Shown: in pieces, positions 1 through 7,850 of the stretch
Layout of the letters: each line of letters opens with the position of its first letter
How positions within the stretch are numbered: the stretch's first letter is position 1
Origin: an uncultured Acetatifactor sp.
GTDB lineage: Bacteria; Bacillota; Clostridia; Lachnospirales; Lachnospiraceae
DNA length: 64,000 bases
Direction of reading: 5' to 3'
Assembly (NCBI GenBank): GCA_910584235.1
Contig: CAJTZD010000018.1
Span: 1 to 64,000, forward strand
The notes under the pieces: generated by a model
Database searches by the model: none
Seen by the model: only the letters and a program-made list of their open reading frames with translations
Told to the model about the DNA's origin: nothing
Position numbers and translations under genes: made by a program

Positions 1-1009
1 CTCTGGCAATCATGTCCTTTATGATGTCGTTGGAGCTGGTATTGATCCAATAGGGGCGCGGGAAAGCACTGACTTTCGCATACAGATCGTACATATAATT
101 GATGACGCTCCATGGATTATAGACTTCTGAATCGCCGAAAGCATATCCGTCATACCATTCTTTCATCGTGGGGAAACGCTCTTCCACTTCATAGTATTTC
201 ATCATCTGCAGCACCTCGGATTCCGTGAATCCAAAATGCTCGCTGTACCTCTGATCCAGCACTGAGATGATCCTCAAATGGTTCAGCCCTGTAAAAACGC
301 TCTCTTTCGAAACCCGCAGACAGCCTGTAATCACCGCAAATTGCAGATAGTCGTTGGTCTTCAGCCCCGCCTCGAACAGCGAGCGGATGAAATTCACCAT
401 CTCCTCGTAAAAGCCGCTGAAATATGCATTCTCCAGCGGCACATCGTACTCGTCGATCAGCAGAATCGTATTCTTCCCCGTAACCTTGAACATGCACTTG
501 CAGAACAGCTTCAGCGCCCCTCTCAGCTGCTTTTTATCCACCTTCTCTTCCGCGACGCTCAGGTACTGCTCATACTCATTGGGAGTCAGGAGTTCCCTGC
601 CTCGTTCCAGAATATCCCTGTGCCTGTCAAATTCAGATGCGATTTCAGAGCGCATCATATAGCAGGCAGTGTCGTAATCTTCCTGTTTCGCAGATTTCAG
701 CGTCAGGTTGAGCACTGGGCAGCTTCCCATCTGTTCTGTATACTTCTCCCCGGCCTCCATGATTTTCAGGCCCTGGAAAAGCGCCTTGTTCCGGGCATTC
801 TTTTCCGCATCCCCGGTGTCCTCGAAGAAGTACCGGAGCATGCTGAGGTTCAGCGTCTTGCCGAAGCGCCTGGGGCGGGTGAACAGATTCACTTTCCCTC
901 TTAAGTCTAACAATTCTTTTATAAAAATGGTTTTATCTACGTAGTAATATCCTGTTTTTATGACATCCGCAAAATTATCTACTCCTATTGACAATGGTTT
1001 TTTCATCAT
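1..1009 (-). CDS. AAA-ATPase-like / PD-(D/E)XK-type protein, partial (3' end beyond window)
   Basis: About 336 residues are inside the window and the frame is still open at base 1, so the C-terminus is missing. The N-terminus has the typical start of the family (KKPLSIGVDNFADVI), followed by a Walker A loop RPRRFGKT near residues 45-52 and a Walker B-like segment ILLIDEYDVPLENA. These match the AAA-ATPase_like (PF09820) proteins, which usually end in a DUF1703 PD-(D/E)XK nuclease fold; that part would lie to the left. Two ATGs are adjacent (1009 and 1006); GGAGG sits 4 nt from the first and 7 nt from the second, so 1006 is slightly favoured. The family's role is not settled; links to defence or mobile DNA are often suggested. 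Confidence 0.85.
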   Translation of the reverse strand, partial: MMKKPLSIGVDNFADVIKTGYYYVDKTIFIKELLDLRGKVNLFTRPRRFGKTLNLSMLRYFFEDTGDAEKNARNKALFQGLKIMEAGEKYTEQMGSCPVLNLTLKSAKQEDYDTACYMMRSEIASEFDRHRDILERGRELLTPNEYEQYLSVAEEKVDKKQLRGALKLFCKCMFKVTGKNTILLIDEYDVPLENAYFSGFYEEMVNFIRSLFEAGLKTNDYLQFAVITGCLRVSKESVFTGLNHLRIISVLDQRYSEHFGFTESEVLQMMKYYEVEERFPTMKEWYDGYAFGDSEVYNPWSVINYMYDLYAKVSAFPRPYWINTSSNDIIKDMIAR

Positions 1010-1048
1010 CGCACCTCCCCATTCGGCCATATATACTTTCCAGCCAAT

Positions 1049-1077
1049 ATTATATCCTATCCCATATCATTGCACAA
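1049..1077 (-). promoter_or_regulatory. Promoter of the AAA-ATPase gene
   Basis: On the minus strand TTGTGC (1072-1077) and TATAAT (1049-1054) are separated by exactly 17 bp, about 40 nt upstream of the ATG at 1009. The -10 is perfect and the -35 matches four of six consensus bases. Confidence 0.6.
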
Positions 1078-1413
1078 TCAATATTTCTGCCGCTCCTGTC
1101 CTCCAGTACAATCATTGGGCTTCGCATCTGAGCAGAAAGGATGAGGACAGTATCGTAATTCATCTTGTGTCCCATGGGCTGTCCCGCAAAGAGGCTCAGG
1201 AGCGTTGTCTGCGAAACAGGAAAATCGCAGAATACTTTTCCGCCAATCCTGAGGCCGGATTCACCTTTGTAGTCGGATAGGGAAAAGCACTGGCAGCTCC
1301 GCCCACATCTTCAGCAAGGCTGCCGTAAACAGCGCCCTAGCATCGATTAGGTATGAAATCTTTTTCAGTATATTTTAGTATATTTTATACCGAATATTCG
1401 TTTCCTTTTCCCC

Positions 1414-1442
1414 TTGACAAAACAACTTCCTCGCTTTATAAT
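1414..1442 (+). promoter_or_regulatory. Consensus sigma-A promoter of the T-box/trpB transcript
   Basis: TTGACA (1414-1419) and TATAAT (1437-1442) are both perfect consensus hexamers with a 17-bp spacer, placing +1 near 1449, just upstream of the T-box leader. The stretch 1010-1413 otherwise holds only the divergent promoter of the AAA-ATPase gene and no convincing gene. Confidence 0.85.
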
Positions 1443-1449
1443 AAACAAA

Positions 1450-1755
1450 ATTCAATACAACAAACCGTTGAAGCGGGGATAACGGCAATCATGCCTTTAC
1501 AGAGAGTCTGCGTGGCTGAGAAGCAGATGAGAAACAGGTTGTCAAATGGGCCGCTGAGGGCGCAGTCAAATGTGGCTTCCACAGAGTATTCTGCGACGTT
1601 TAGGCAGACGTCATATGCCGGGGGTATGCAGGTATCCCGCTAAGGGCACGGGTCAGGCCGTGAAGCAAGGTGGCACCGCGGATAATCGTACTATTTTCGT
1701 ACAGTATTCGTCCTTGACAGAACGTTTATTTCTGTCGGGGCGTTTTTTATTTTCA
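1450..1755 (+). promoter_or_regulatory. T-box riboswitch, tryptophan specific (predicted)
   Basis: The leader has the hallmark T-box sequence AAGGTGGCACCGCGG (1667-1681) and, upstream, the apical Stem I signature AGAGAG at 1501-1506 with a TCTGC/GCAGA stem. The base of Stem I can pair as AGCGG (1472-1476) with CCGCT (1551-1555). Directly above the 3' strand lies TGG (1547-1549) followed by G, the expected place for a specifier codon: UGG, tryptophan. The antiterminator bulge reads UGGC, which would pair with GCCA, the 3' end of a tRNA with discriminator G, as in bacterial tRNA-Trp. Uncharged tRNA-Trp would stabilise the antiterminator and turn on the downstream tryptophan synthase gene. Confidence 0.92.
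1713..1752 (+). terminator. T-box intrinsic terminator
   Basis: CCTTGACAGA and TCTGTCGGGG can form a 10-bp stem (two G-U pairs) followed by CGTTTTTTATT. This is the terminator that competes with the antiterminator carrying the T-box sequence. Confidence 0.8.
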
Positions 1756-1843
1756 GGCTCCCAGGCAGCAGGCAACAGGATTCCCGCTCCATGGAGCTTC
1801 TGTTGCAGGAACTCAATATATGCAAACCAAAAGGAGACAGCCT

Positions 1844-1885
1844 ATGTTATTGACGAAACGATGGCGCCCTCTGAGACGCCGCTGA
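1844..1885 (+). CDS. Possible 13-codon leader ORF containing one Trp codon
   Basis: An ATG at 1844 follows AAGGAGACAGCCT, a good ribosome site, and opens a 13-residue frame (MLLTKRWRPLRRR) with a single TGG before TGA. It lies after the T-box terminator and about 165 nt before trpB. No antiterminator-type hairpin pair was clear around it. It may be chance; the evidence is the ribosome site, the Trp codon and the location. Confidence 0.25.
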   Translation: MLLTKRWRPLRRR

Positions 1886-2049
1886 AAAGCTTTCCGGCAA
1901 AATACTGAGAAAAGCGGAAAACAGGAAAGAACGGCCGGAGAGCCCCCTGTGGCACACCGCAAATCATGAAAACGAAAGACCAAAGAAACCGAACCGGAAA
2001 ACCCAGTTCAAACACAGATTCGCACACCCAAAAATATGGAGGAAAAATC

Positions 2050-3441
2050 ATGCGTATGGAAAAACAGCAGGCCAACGAAAAAATCCCTTACAAAATCTAT
2101 CTGAGCGAAAACGAGATGCCGAAAGTATGGTACAACCTGCGGGCCGATATGAAGCAGAAGCCCGCGCCCCTCTTAAATCCCGGCACCCACGAACCCATGA
2201 CGGCCGAAGAGCTCTCCGGCGTCTTCTGCGAAGAGCTGGTGAAGCAGGAGCTGGACGACACCACCGCCTATTTCGAGATTCCCGAGGAGATCCGGAACTT
2301 TTACAAAATGTACCGCCCCTCTCCCCTTGTCCGGGCCTACTGCCTGGAGGAGAAGCTGGGCACCCCCGCCAAGATCTACTACAAGTTCGAGGGCAACAAC
2401 ACCAGCGGCAGCCACAAATTAAACTCCGCCATCGCCCAGGCCTATTACGCCAAGAAGCAGGGCTTAAAAGGCGTCACCACAGAGACCGGAGCCGGTCAGT
2501 GGGGCACTGCCCTGTCCATGGCCTGCGCTTACTTAGGACTGGACTGCAAGGTCTACATGGTGAAATGCTCCTATGAGCAGAAGCCTTTCCGCCGGGAAGT
2601 CATGCGCACCTACGGCGCCTCCGTGACCCCCTCCCCCTCCATGGACACCCAGGTGGGGCGCAAGATCCTGGCCGAGCATCCCGGCACCACGGGAAGCCTT
2701 GGCTGCGCCATCTCCGAGGCCGTGGAGACGGCGGTGGGCAGCGAGGGATACCGCTATGTGCTGGGCAGCGTGCTGAACCAGGTGCTGCTGCACCAGTCGG
2801 TGATCGGTCTGGAGGCCAAGGCAGCCCTTGACAAATACGGCGTGAAGCCGGACATGATCATCGGCTGCGCCGGCGGCGGCTCCAACTTAGGCGGCCTCAT
2901 CGCGCCTTTCATGGGCCAGAAGCTGCGCGGGGAAGCCGACTACCGCTTCATCGCCGTGGAGCCCGCCTCCTGCCCCAGCTTCACCAGGGGCGTGTACGCC
3001 TATGATTTCTGCGACACCGGCATGGTCTGCCCTCTGTCCAAAATGTACACTCTTGGCAGCGGCTTCATCCCCTCCGCCAACCACGCAGGGGGCCTGCGCT
3101 ACCACGGCATGAGCTCCACCCTGTCGGAACTCTACCATCAGGGGCTCATGGAGGCCACCAGCGTGAAACAGACGCAAGTCTTCGAGGCCGCGGAGTACTT
3201 TGCCAGGGTGGAGGGCATCCTGCCCGCACCCGAGAGCTCCCATGCCATCCGGGTGGCCATCGACGAGGCCAAAAAATGCAAGGAGACCGGCGAGGAGAAG
3301 ACCATCCTCTTCGGACTCACCGGCACGGGATACTTCGACATGGTGGCTTATGAGAAGTTCCATGAGGGTCAGATGGAGGATTACATCCCCACGGATGCCG
3401 AACTGGAGCAGTACCGGAATTCGCTTCCTAAGATAGGCTGA
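2050..3441 (+). CDS. trpB: Tryptophan synthase beta chain, TrpB2 type
   Basis: This 463-residue PLP enzyme joins indole and serine to make tryptophan. SGSHKLNSA carries the PLP lysine (K123), and CAGGGSNLGG is the glycine-rich phosphate-binding loop. Length and the N-terminal extension with IPEEIRNFYKMYRPSPL fit the TrpB2 (TrpB-like) branch rather than the ~400-residue TrpB1 that pairs with TrpA. The ATG at 2050 is chosen because GGAGG lies 7 nt upstream; an in-frame ATG at 1966 has no ribosome site. No trpA or other trp gene is nearby, so it probably serves indole salvage. It is controlled by the Trp T-box just upstream. Confidence 0.95.
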   Translation: MRMEKQQANEKIPYKIYLSENEMPKVWYNLRADMKQKPAPLLNPGTHEPMTAEELSGVFCEELVKQELDDTTAYFEIPEEIRNFYKMYRPSPLVRAYCLEEKLGTPAKIYYKFEGNNTSGSHKLNSAIAQAYYAKKQGLKGVTTETGAGQWGTALSMACAYLGLDCKVYMVKCSYEQKPFRREVMRTYGASVTPSPSMDTQVGRKILAEHPGTTGSLGCAISEAVETAVGSEGYRYVLGSVLNQVLLHQSVIGLEAKAALDKYGVKPDMIIGCAGGGSNLGGLIAPFMGQKLRGEADYRFIAVEPASCPSFTRGVYAYDFCDTGMVCPLSKMYTLGSGFIPSANHAGGLRYHGMSSTLSELYHQGLMEATSVKQTQVFEAAEYFARVEGILPAPESSHAIRVAIDEAKKCKETGEEKTILFGLTGTGYFDMVAYEKFHEGQMEDYIPTDAELEQYRNSLPKIG

Positions 3442-3497
3442 TTGCCGAAGCAACTATAACTTATACTTCTTAATGATTTCACTTGCCGTGAAACCAG

Positions 3498-3560
3498 ACT
3501 GCATAACGCTGACCGGTTCAATCGCATAATTACATTAGGCAGTATTCAGCGTTATGCAGT
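3498..3560. repeat. Perfect 15-bp inverted repeat, 33-bp spacer
   Basis: ACTGCATAACGCTGA (3498-3512) and its exact reverse complement (3546-3560) flank 33 bp. There is no T-tract, so it is not a simple terminator. It lies between the trpB stop and the terminator that follows and may be a small palindromic interspersed element. Confidence 0.75.
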
Positions 3561-3573
3561 ATAACCATTCTTG

Positions 3574-3606
3574 GGCACATATGTAACCTATATGTGCCTA
3601 TTTTGT
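3574..3606 (+). terminator. Intrinsic terminator downstream of trpB
   Basis: GGCACATAT (3574-3582) and ATATGTGCC (3590-3598) form a perfect 9-bp stem with a 7-nt loop, followed by TATTTTGTT. No gene is seen between here and the AraC remnant at 3787. Confidence 0.7.
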
Positions 3607-3786
3607 TGCTGCCTTTACTGACAAAAAGTATCTACACCCATTTGGAAAATATTTATCGAACCCTCTCCGCACCGCAAGGGGCATGGAAGAGCACAGATCG
3701 CAAAATGTTCTTGCCTGTTCCATCATCTTTTCTAAATCCCATTATACATCACTTCCACGGTTTGGGAAACCGATTTTCCCATCGGG

Positions 3787-4276
3787 TTATATCTGCATCT
3801 TCGAATACCCCTCCCGCCTCACATACTCCCGGAACTCCACAGGCGTCATGCCCATATGCCTTTTGAACACCTTGCTGAAATAATTGCCCCCTGAGAAGCC
3901 GCTCTCTTCTCCCACCTCCCGGACGCTTCTTTCTCCGGCGGTCAGCATATCCACCGCCCGGTCCAGACGGATTTTGGTCAGGTAATCTATAGGCCTGCCC
4001 CCGGTCTCCCTGTAGAATTCCCGGGAGCTCTATCTGTCCGCAGTACCGCTGTGCCCCATGACATTCAAATATGGCGTTTATCCGCACCGTACCGCTTCCG
4101 GCCAGGGTATATTGAAAAAGGTAGGACGCCCCTCTCCCGCTGTTCTCCAGATGATACCGGGAAGAATGCCTGGATTCCCTGCCGATAGCCGCCAGCTGTA
4201 TAAAAGGCTCCTCCACATCCTCCAGGAAATGGAACGCGTAATTATCCAGAATGTCCATCCTCTCACTGTCCATCAA
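3787..4276 (-). pseudogene. AraC-family regulator, internally deleted and frameshifted
   Basis: Reading from 4276, the first ~65 codons (MMDSERMDILDNYAFHFLED) look like the sensor domain of an AraC regulator. About 75 codons at the other end, in a different frame, encode a typical AraC DNA-binding C-terminus (IDYLTKIRLDRAVDML, then GFSGGNYFSKVFKRHMGMTP) ending at TAA 3787-3789. The two parts meet near 4035-4090. Intact relatives are about 280-300 residues, so roughly half the gene, including the first helix-turn-helix, is gone. It sits divergently next to the GH4 gene, which it may once have controlled. Confidence 0.85.
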
Positions 4277-4306
4277 AAATTACCCTTTCGTATCAAATAC
4301 TTACCA

Positions 4307-4335
4307 TTGAAAACCGCTGCCCTTTTCTCTATCAT
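4307..4335 (+). promoter_or_regulatory. Possible promoter of the GH4 gene
   Basis: TTGAAA (4307-4312) and TATCAT (4330-4335) have a 17-bp spacer. The leader to the GH4 start would be about 190 nt and contains a CGGACG/CGTCCG hairpin near 4471-4490. Confidence 0.4.
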
Positions 4336-4378
4336 GGAGTCAGACGACAAATTACAGGCTGCGTCCGATTCCGGATTT

Positions 4379-4407
4379 ATTATAGCATCCCCCTGATCTA
4401 AAGTAAA
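4379..4407 (-). promoter_or_regulatory. Promoter of the broken AraC gene
   Basis: On the minus strand TTTACT (4402-4407), a 17-bp spacer and a perfect TATAAT (4379-4384) lie about 105 nt upstream of the remnant's start. The promoter appears intact although the gene is not. Confidence 0.5.
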
Positions 4408-4532
4408 TCCCAAGCTTCAGGACAGTTTTTTGCCGTCCCGTGAATAGGTCGCGGATAAAAAGGCTCATCCGGACGAAAGTTCACGTCCGAGACCCATATG
4501 AGTATCAAAAAATTACACCGGGAGGTAATACT

Positions 4533-6014
4533 ATGTCATTCAAAATAGCATTCATAGGCGCCGGCAGCATCGGATTCACCAGAGGACTTCTGGCAGATAT
4601 TCTGACGGTGCCGGAATTTCACGATATCCAGGTGTCCTTTACGGACATCAATCCGGACAATCTGCGGATGGTAACACAGCTTTGCCAGCGGGACATCCGG
4701 GAGAATGGATTAGACATCCAAATCCATGCCACCTTAGACCGCAGGGAGGCCTTTCAGGACGCCAAGTACGTCATCAACTGCGTCCGTATCGGTATGCTGG
4801 AGGCTTTCGAGACTGATGTGGACATTCCCCTGAAGTACGGCGTGGACCAGTGCGTGGGCGACACCCTCTGCATCGGCGGCATCATGTACGGCCAGAGAGG
4901 CATCGCGGCCATGCTGGGATTCTGCAAAGATATCAGAGAGGTGGCAGCCCCGGGCGCAATCCTCTTAAACTACTCCAATCCCAACGCCATGGTCACCTGG
5001 GCCTGCAACAAATACGGCAAAGTGCCCACCTACGGCCTCTGCCACGGAGTACAGCACGGACATGAGCAGATCGCGAAAGCCCTGGGCCGGAAGAAAGAGG
5101 ACGTGGACATCATCTGCGCGGGATTGAACCACCAGACCTGGTACATCAGCGTAAAGACAGACGGCGTGGAGCGCACGGGAGAGCTGTACGAATTGATGAA
5201 ACAGGCGGAATTTGCCAAAGATGAGAACATCCGGCTGGATGTAATGCGGAATTTCGGATATTATTCCACGGAGTCCAACGGGCACCTGTCGGAATACCTG
5301 ATGTGGTACCGGAAGCGCCCGGAGGAAATGGAGAAGTGGATCAACTACAGTTCCTGGATTCAGGGAGAGACCGCCGGATACTTAAGGGTCTGCCGGGAGA
5401 GCCGCAACTGGTTCGAGACGGACTTCCCCAACTGGTTAAAAGAGCCTGCCAGGAAATTCACCCGGGAAGCCCGTTCCACGGAGCACGGCAGTTATATCAT
5501 AGAGGGTCTGGAGACCGGGCGGGTCTACAGAGGCTGCTTTAATGTGATGAACAACGGCGCCATCACCAATCTGCCCGCGGAATGCGTGGTGGAAGTGCCC
5601 TGCTATGTTGACTACAACGGAATCTCCGTCCCCAGAGTAGGGGATCTGCCCTTAGGCTGCGCCGCCATCTGCTCCGCCAGCGTCTGGGTACAGAAGCTGG
5701 CCGTGGAGGCAGCCGTCCACGGCGACATTGGCCTCCTCTACCAGGCAGCCATGATGGATCCCCTCACCGGCGCGGTCTGCACCCCCGACGAAATCCGCCG
5801 GATGGTGGACGAGATGCTGGTGGCGGGCAGGCAGTGGCTGCCCCAGTACAGCGAGGAAATCCCGAAAGCCCAAAAGCGGCTTGAGGCCAGCACCCTGCCC
5901 CTGCGTCCGGCAAAGGGATTCCGCCTCCATACCAAAACCGTGGAGGAAATGGCGCAGGAAAAGGCCAGGTACCGCGCCCTGGCCTCTGCCGCCGCCAAGG
6001 AAAAGGTGGAGTAG
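4533..6014 (+). CDS. Glycoside hydrolase family 4 (NAD/Mn-dependent)
   Basis: The 493-residue protein starts with an NAD-binding loop FIGAGSIGFTRG and continues with the GH4 features FTDINPDNL and YSNPNAM. GH4 enzymes cleave glycosides by an oxidation-elimination mechanism that needs NAD and a divalent metal bound through a Cys-His motif. Here that motif is CHGV (residues 170-173). From memory, CHSV marks alpha-galactosidases, CHEV alpha-galacturonidases and CHGx alpha-glucuronidases, so an alpha-glucuronidase-like activity fits best; alpha-galactosidase remains possible. The start at 4533 follows CGGGAGGTAATACT; the frame is open upstream to 4440 without a ribosome site. No signal peptide: cytosolic. 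It converges with GH127, 23 bp apart. Confidence 0.9.
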   Translation: MSFKIAFIGAGSIGFTRGLLADILTVPEFHDIQVSFTDINPDNLRMVTQLCQRDIRENGLDIQIHATLDRREAFQDAKYVINCVRIGMLEAFETDVDIPLKYGVDQCVGDTLCIGGIMYGQRGIAAMLGFCKDIREVAAPGAILLNYSNPNAMVTWACNKYGKVPTYGLCHGVQHGHEQIAKALGRKKEDVDIICAGLNHQTWYISVKTDGVERTGELYELMKQAEFAKDENIRLDVMRNFGYYSTESNGHLSEYLMWYRKRPEEMEKWINYSSWIQGETAGYLRVCRESRNWFETDFPNWLKEPARKFTREARSTEHGSYIIEGLETGRVYRGCFNVMNNGAITNLPAECVVEVPCYVDYNGISVPRVGDLPLGCAAICSASVWVQKLAVEAAVHGDIGLLYQAAMMDPLTGAVCTPDEIRRMVDEMLVAGRQWLPQYSEEIPKAQKRLEASTLPLRPAKGFRLHTKTVEEMAQEKARYRALASAAAKEKVE

Positions 6015-6037
6015 CAGTCTCCGCCCGCCATCCGATG

Positions 6038-7783
6038 CTATTCCAGCCTCAGCCAGGTAGTGTACCGGCTGCCGGTGATCCCTAAGTGGTAGAAGTCTCC
6101 CAGGGTAATGCCGCAGGGAAGAGGAATCCGTATTTGGCCTTCCAGGAAGACAGAAACAGCTGCTTCCACCTCCCCGCGGTTTAAAGGAGGCAGGGCATGA
6201 AAGTTGCGGCCTCCTGCAAGGCTTACGTCCGTGCCAAACAGAATAGGGCCTCTGTAGATGCTGGTCAGTCCCTGGAAATCTTCCTGGCCCTCCAGGTAGC
6301 GGGTGGAAAAATCCAGATCCAGCGAAAACGAAAGCTCCCCGGGACAGTCCAGCGGGAAGTAAGAACCGGCCGCGGCTTGCTTTTTTGCGCTGTTTACGGT
6401 GACCGTGGTATCCGCAGACCACCCCGGAATGCGCAGGGCCAGCTTTCCACTGTAATGACTTACCGTGATCTGCACTTTTCCCTGAGCAGGGTAGCCGCCG
6501 CTTATCCGAATATGGATTCCGCCCTCCGTAACTATATCCATGTCTTCATATGCATTGATGCAGAGGGCGGAGGAGGTTTGGGTCACGACCCATTCGCTGA
6601 GCATTCCGATTCCCCTGGGAGCGTTCACGGAACAGCAGTTCAGCTCCGGAGAGCCGGCTCTGCACTGGAAAGTGATGTCGTGGACGCTGGAGTGCCTCTC
6701 TCCCGCCATAGGGGTGTGGTAAGTGGACCAGCGGCCCGTGGGAGACCAGGCGCCCATGCAGGCGTTATAGTGCGCCAGCTCCAGAAAATCCAGAATATCC
6801 GAATTGCCCGTGAGTTTAAAGAGCTCCACGGCCAGGGCGTCATATGCAATGACACAGCAGGTTTCGATGTGACCCTCGCAGAAAGGGCTGCCCACAGCCT
6901 GTTCCTCGGTGGAAAAAGCGCCGGTGTTGTGGATGTCTGTCTTTAGAATAGAATAAAAGACCTGCTCCACTGTCTGGAAATAATATTTCCGGCCTGTGAT
7001 GCGGTACAATTCCGCCAGGCCCATGATCACATGCAGGCTTTCCCAGCGAGGCTGGGGGCACTGGTAAAATTCCAGCTTGTCCAGGGCGCAGCCGATATAG
7101 TCGCCGGCACCTTCCTTGGAGAGATCCTTTTCAATCTCCAGGGCAAAGTCCAGATAGCGCCCCTCTTTCGTGAGGCGAAAGAGTATGGCGAATGCATGGA
7201 TGGGAGACAGATTGGCCTCAGGGGATTTCATGGACAGGAGGCTTTTTCTTCCGGTTTCCGGGTTGTAATATTTTTTCAGGAACAGACCGGCGATTTTTTT
7301 CACAGCCTGCATGTAAGCCTCTTCCCCGGTCTCCTCGTACCACAGCAGCAGGCCGTACATAATGTGGTAATGGCCCCAGGCATCCCATGTGCCCTCCACC
7401 TCATCCGGCTTCTGGGAAAAGGAGCCCGTAAGCCGGCACTGCCTGCTGAAAGGCCCAAGATACCCGTCCTCTGCCTGGCAGTCCAGAAGTTCTTTCAAAA
7501 ATCCCCGGATATAGGCGTAGAGTTCTTCATCCAGCGTGAGGCGGTAAACATAATAGGCTCCCGTGACATATTTCCCGGCAAATTCGCCCAGCCACCCCAG
7601 CATCAGCCGGTAAGGCAAAAGGTCGCGCTCTCTAAACATGGCCAGAATGCCGGGATTGGACTCATATAGTCCGATGAGCCAATTCCTGGTCAGGTTCCTG
7701 GCCAATTGACCGGTGATTCCCTGGAAATCGCCGGTCTCCAGCCGAACCGTGCGCATCAGATCTCTTTCGCTTGCTTTCCGCAT
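6038..7783 (-). CDS. GH127-type beta-L-arabinofuranosidase (DUF1680)
   Basis: This 581-residue cytosolic protein has the (alpha/alpha) barrel repeats of the DUF1680/GH127 family. The catalytic and zinc-site residues known from bifidobacterial HypBA1 are visible: HIETC (E307, C309) and the Cys pair NCCSVN (C383-C384), where one cysteine acts as nucleophile. The substrate would be beta-linked L-arabinofuranose, found on plant glycoproteins and some pectins. GAGGAGGTGCTATT before ATG 7783 fixes the start; an upstream ATG at 7807 precedes that site. It is the last gene of the minus-strand cluster, after the permease remnant. Confidence 0.88.
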   Translation of the reverse strand: MRKASERDLMRTVRLETGDFQGITGQLARNLTRNWLIGLYESNPGILAMFRERDLLPYRLMLGWLGEFAGKYVTGAYYVYRLTLDEELYAYIRGFLKELLDCQAEDGYLGPFSRQCRLTGSFSQKPDEVEGTWDAWGHYHIMYGLLLWYEETGEEAYMQAVKKIAGLFLKKYYNPETGRKSLLSMKSPEANLSPIHAFAILFRLTKEGRYLDFALEIEKDLSKEGAGDYIGCALDKLEFYQCPQPRWESLHVIMGLAELYRITGRKYYFQTVEQVFYSILKTDIHNTGAFSTEEQAVGSPFCEGHIETCCVIAYDALAVELFKLTGNSDILDFLELAHYNACMGAWSPTGRWSTYHTPMAGERHSSVHDITFQCRAGSPELNCCSVNAPRGIGMLSEWVVTQTSSALCINAYEDMDIVTEGGIHIRISGGYPAQGKVQITVSHYSGKLALRIPGWSADTTVTVNSAKKQAAAGSYFPLDCPGELSFSLDLDFSTRYLEGQEDFQGLTSIYRGPILFGTDVSLAGGRNFHALPPLNRGEVEAAVSVFLEGQIRIPLPCGITLGDFYHLGITGSRYTTWLRLE

Positions 7784-7850
7784 AATAGCACCTCCTCTTT
7801 TTCTCAATTTCTCTTCCCCTCCCCCTCCGGCGGGGCCTGGGCAGCGTCAA

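Noticed and set aside
960..1280. 106-codon plus-strand frame over the AAA-ATPase promoter
   Set aside because: It overlaps the start and promoter of a convincing minus-strand gene, has no ribosome site, and its composition looks random except for the last third, which matches nothing I recognise.
1353..1643. 96-codon frame inside the T-box leader
   Set aside because: It covers the promoter and Stem I of the T-box; RNA structure explains the sequence better.
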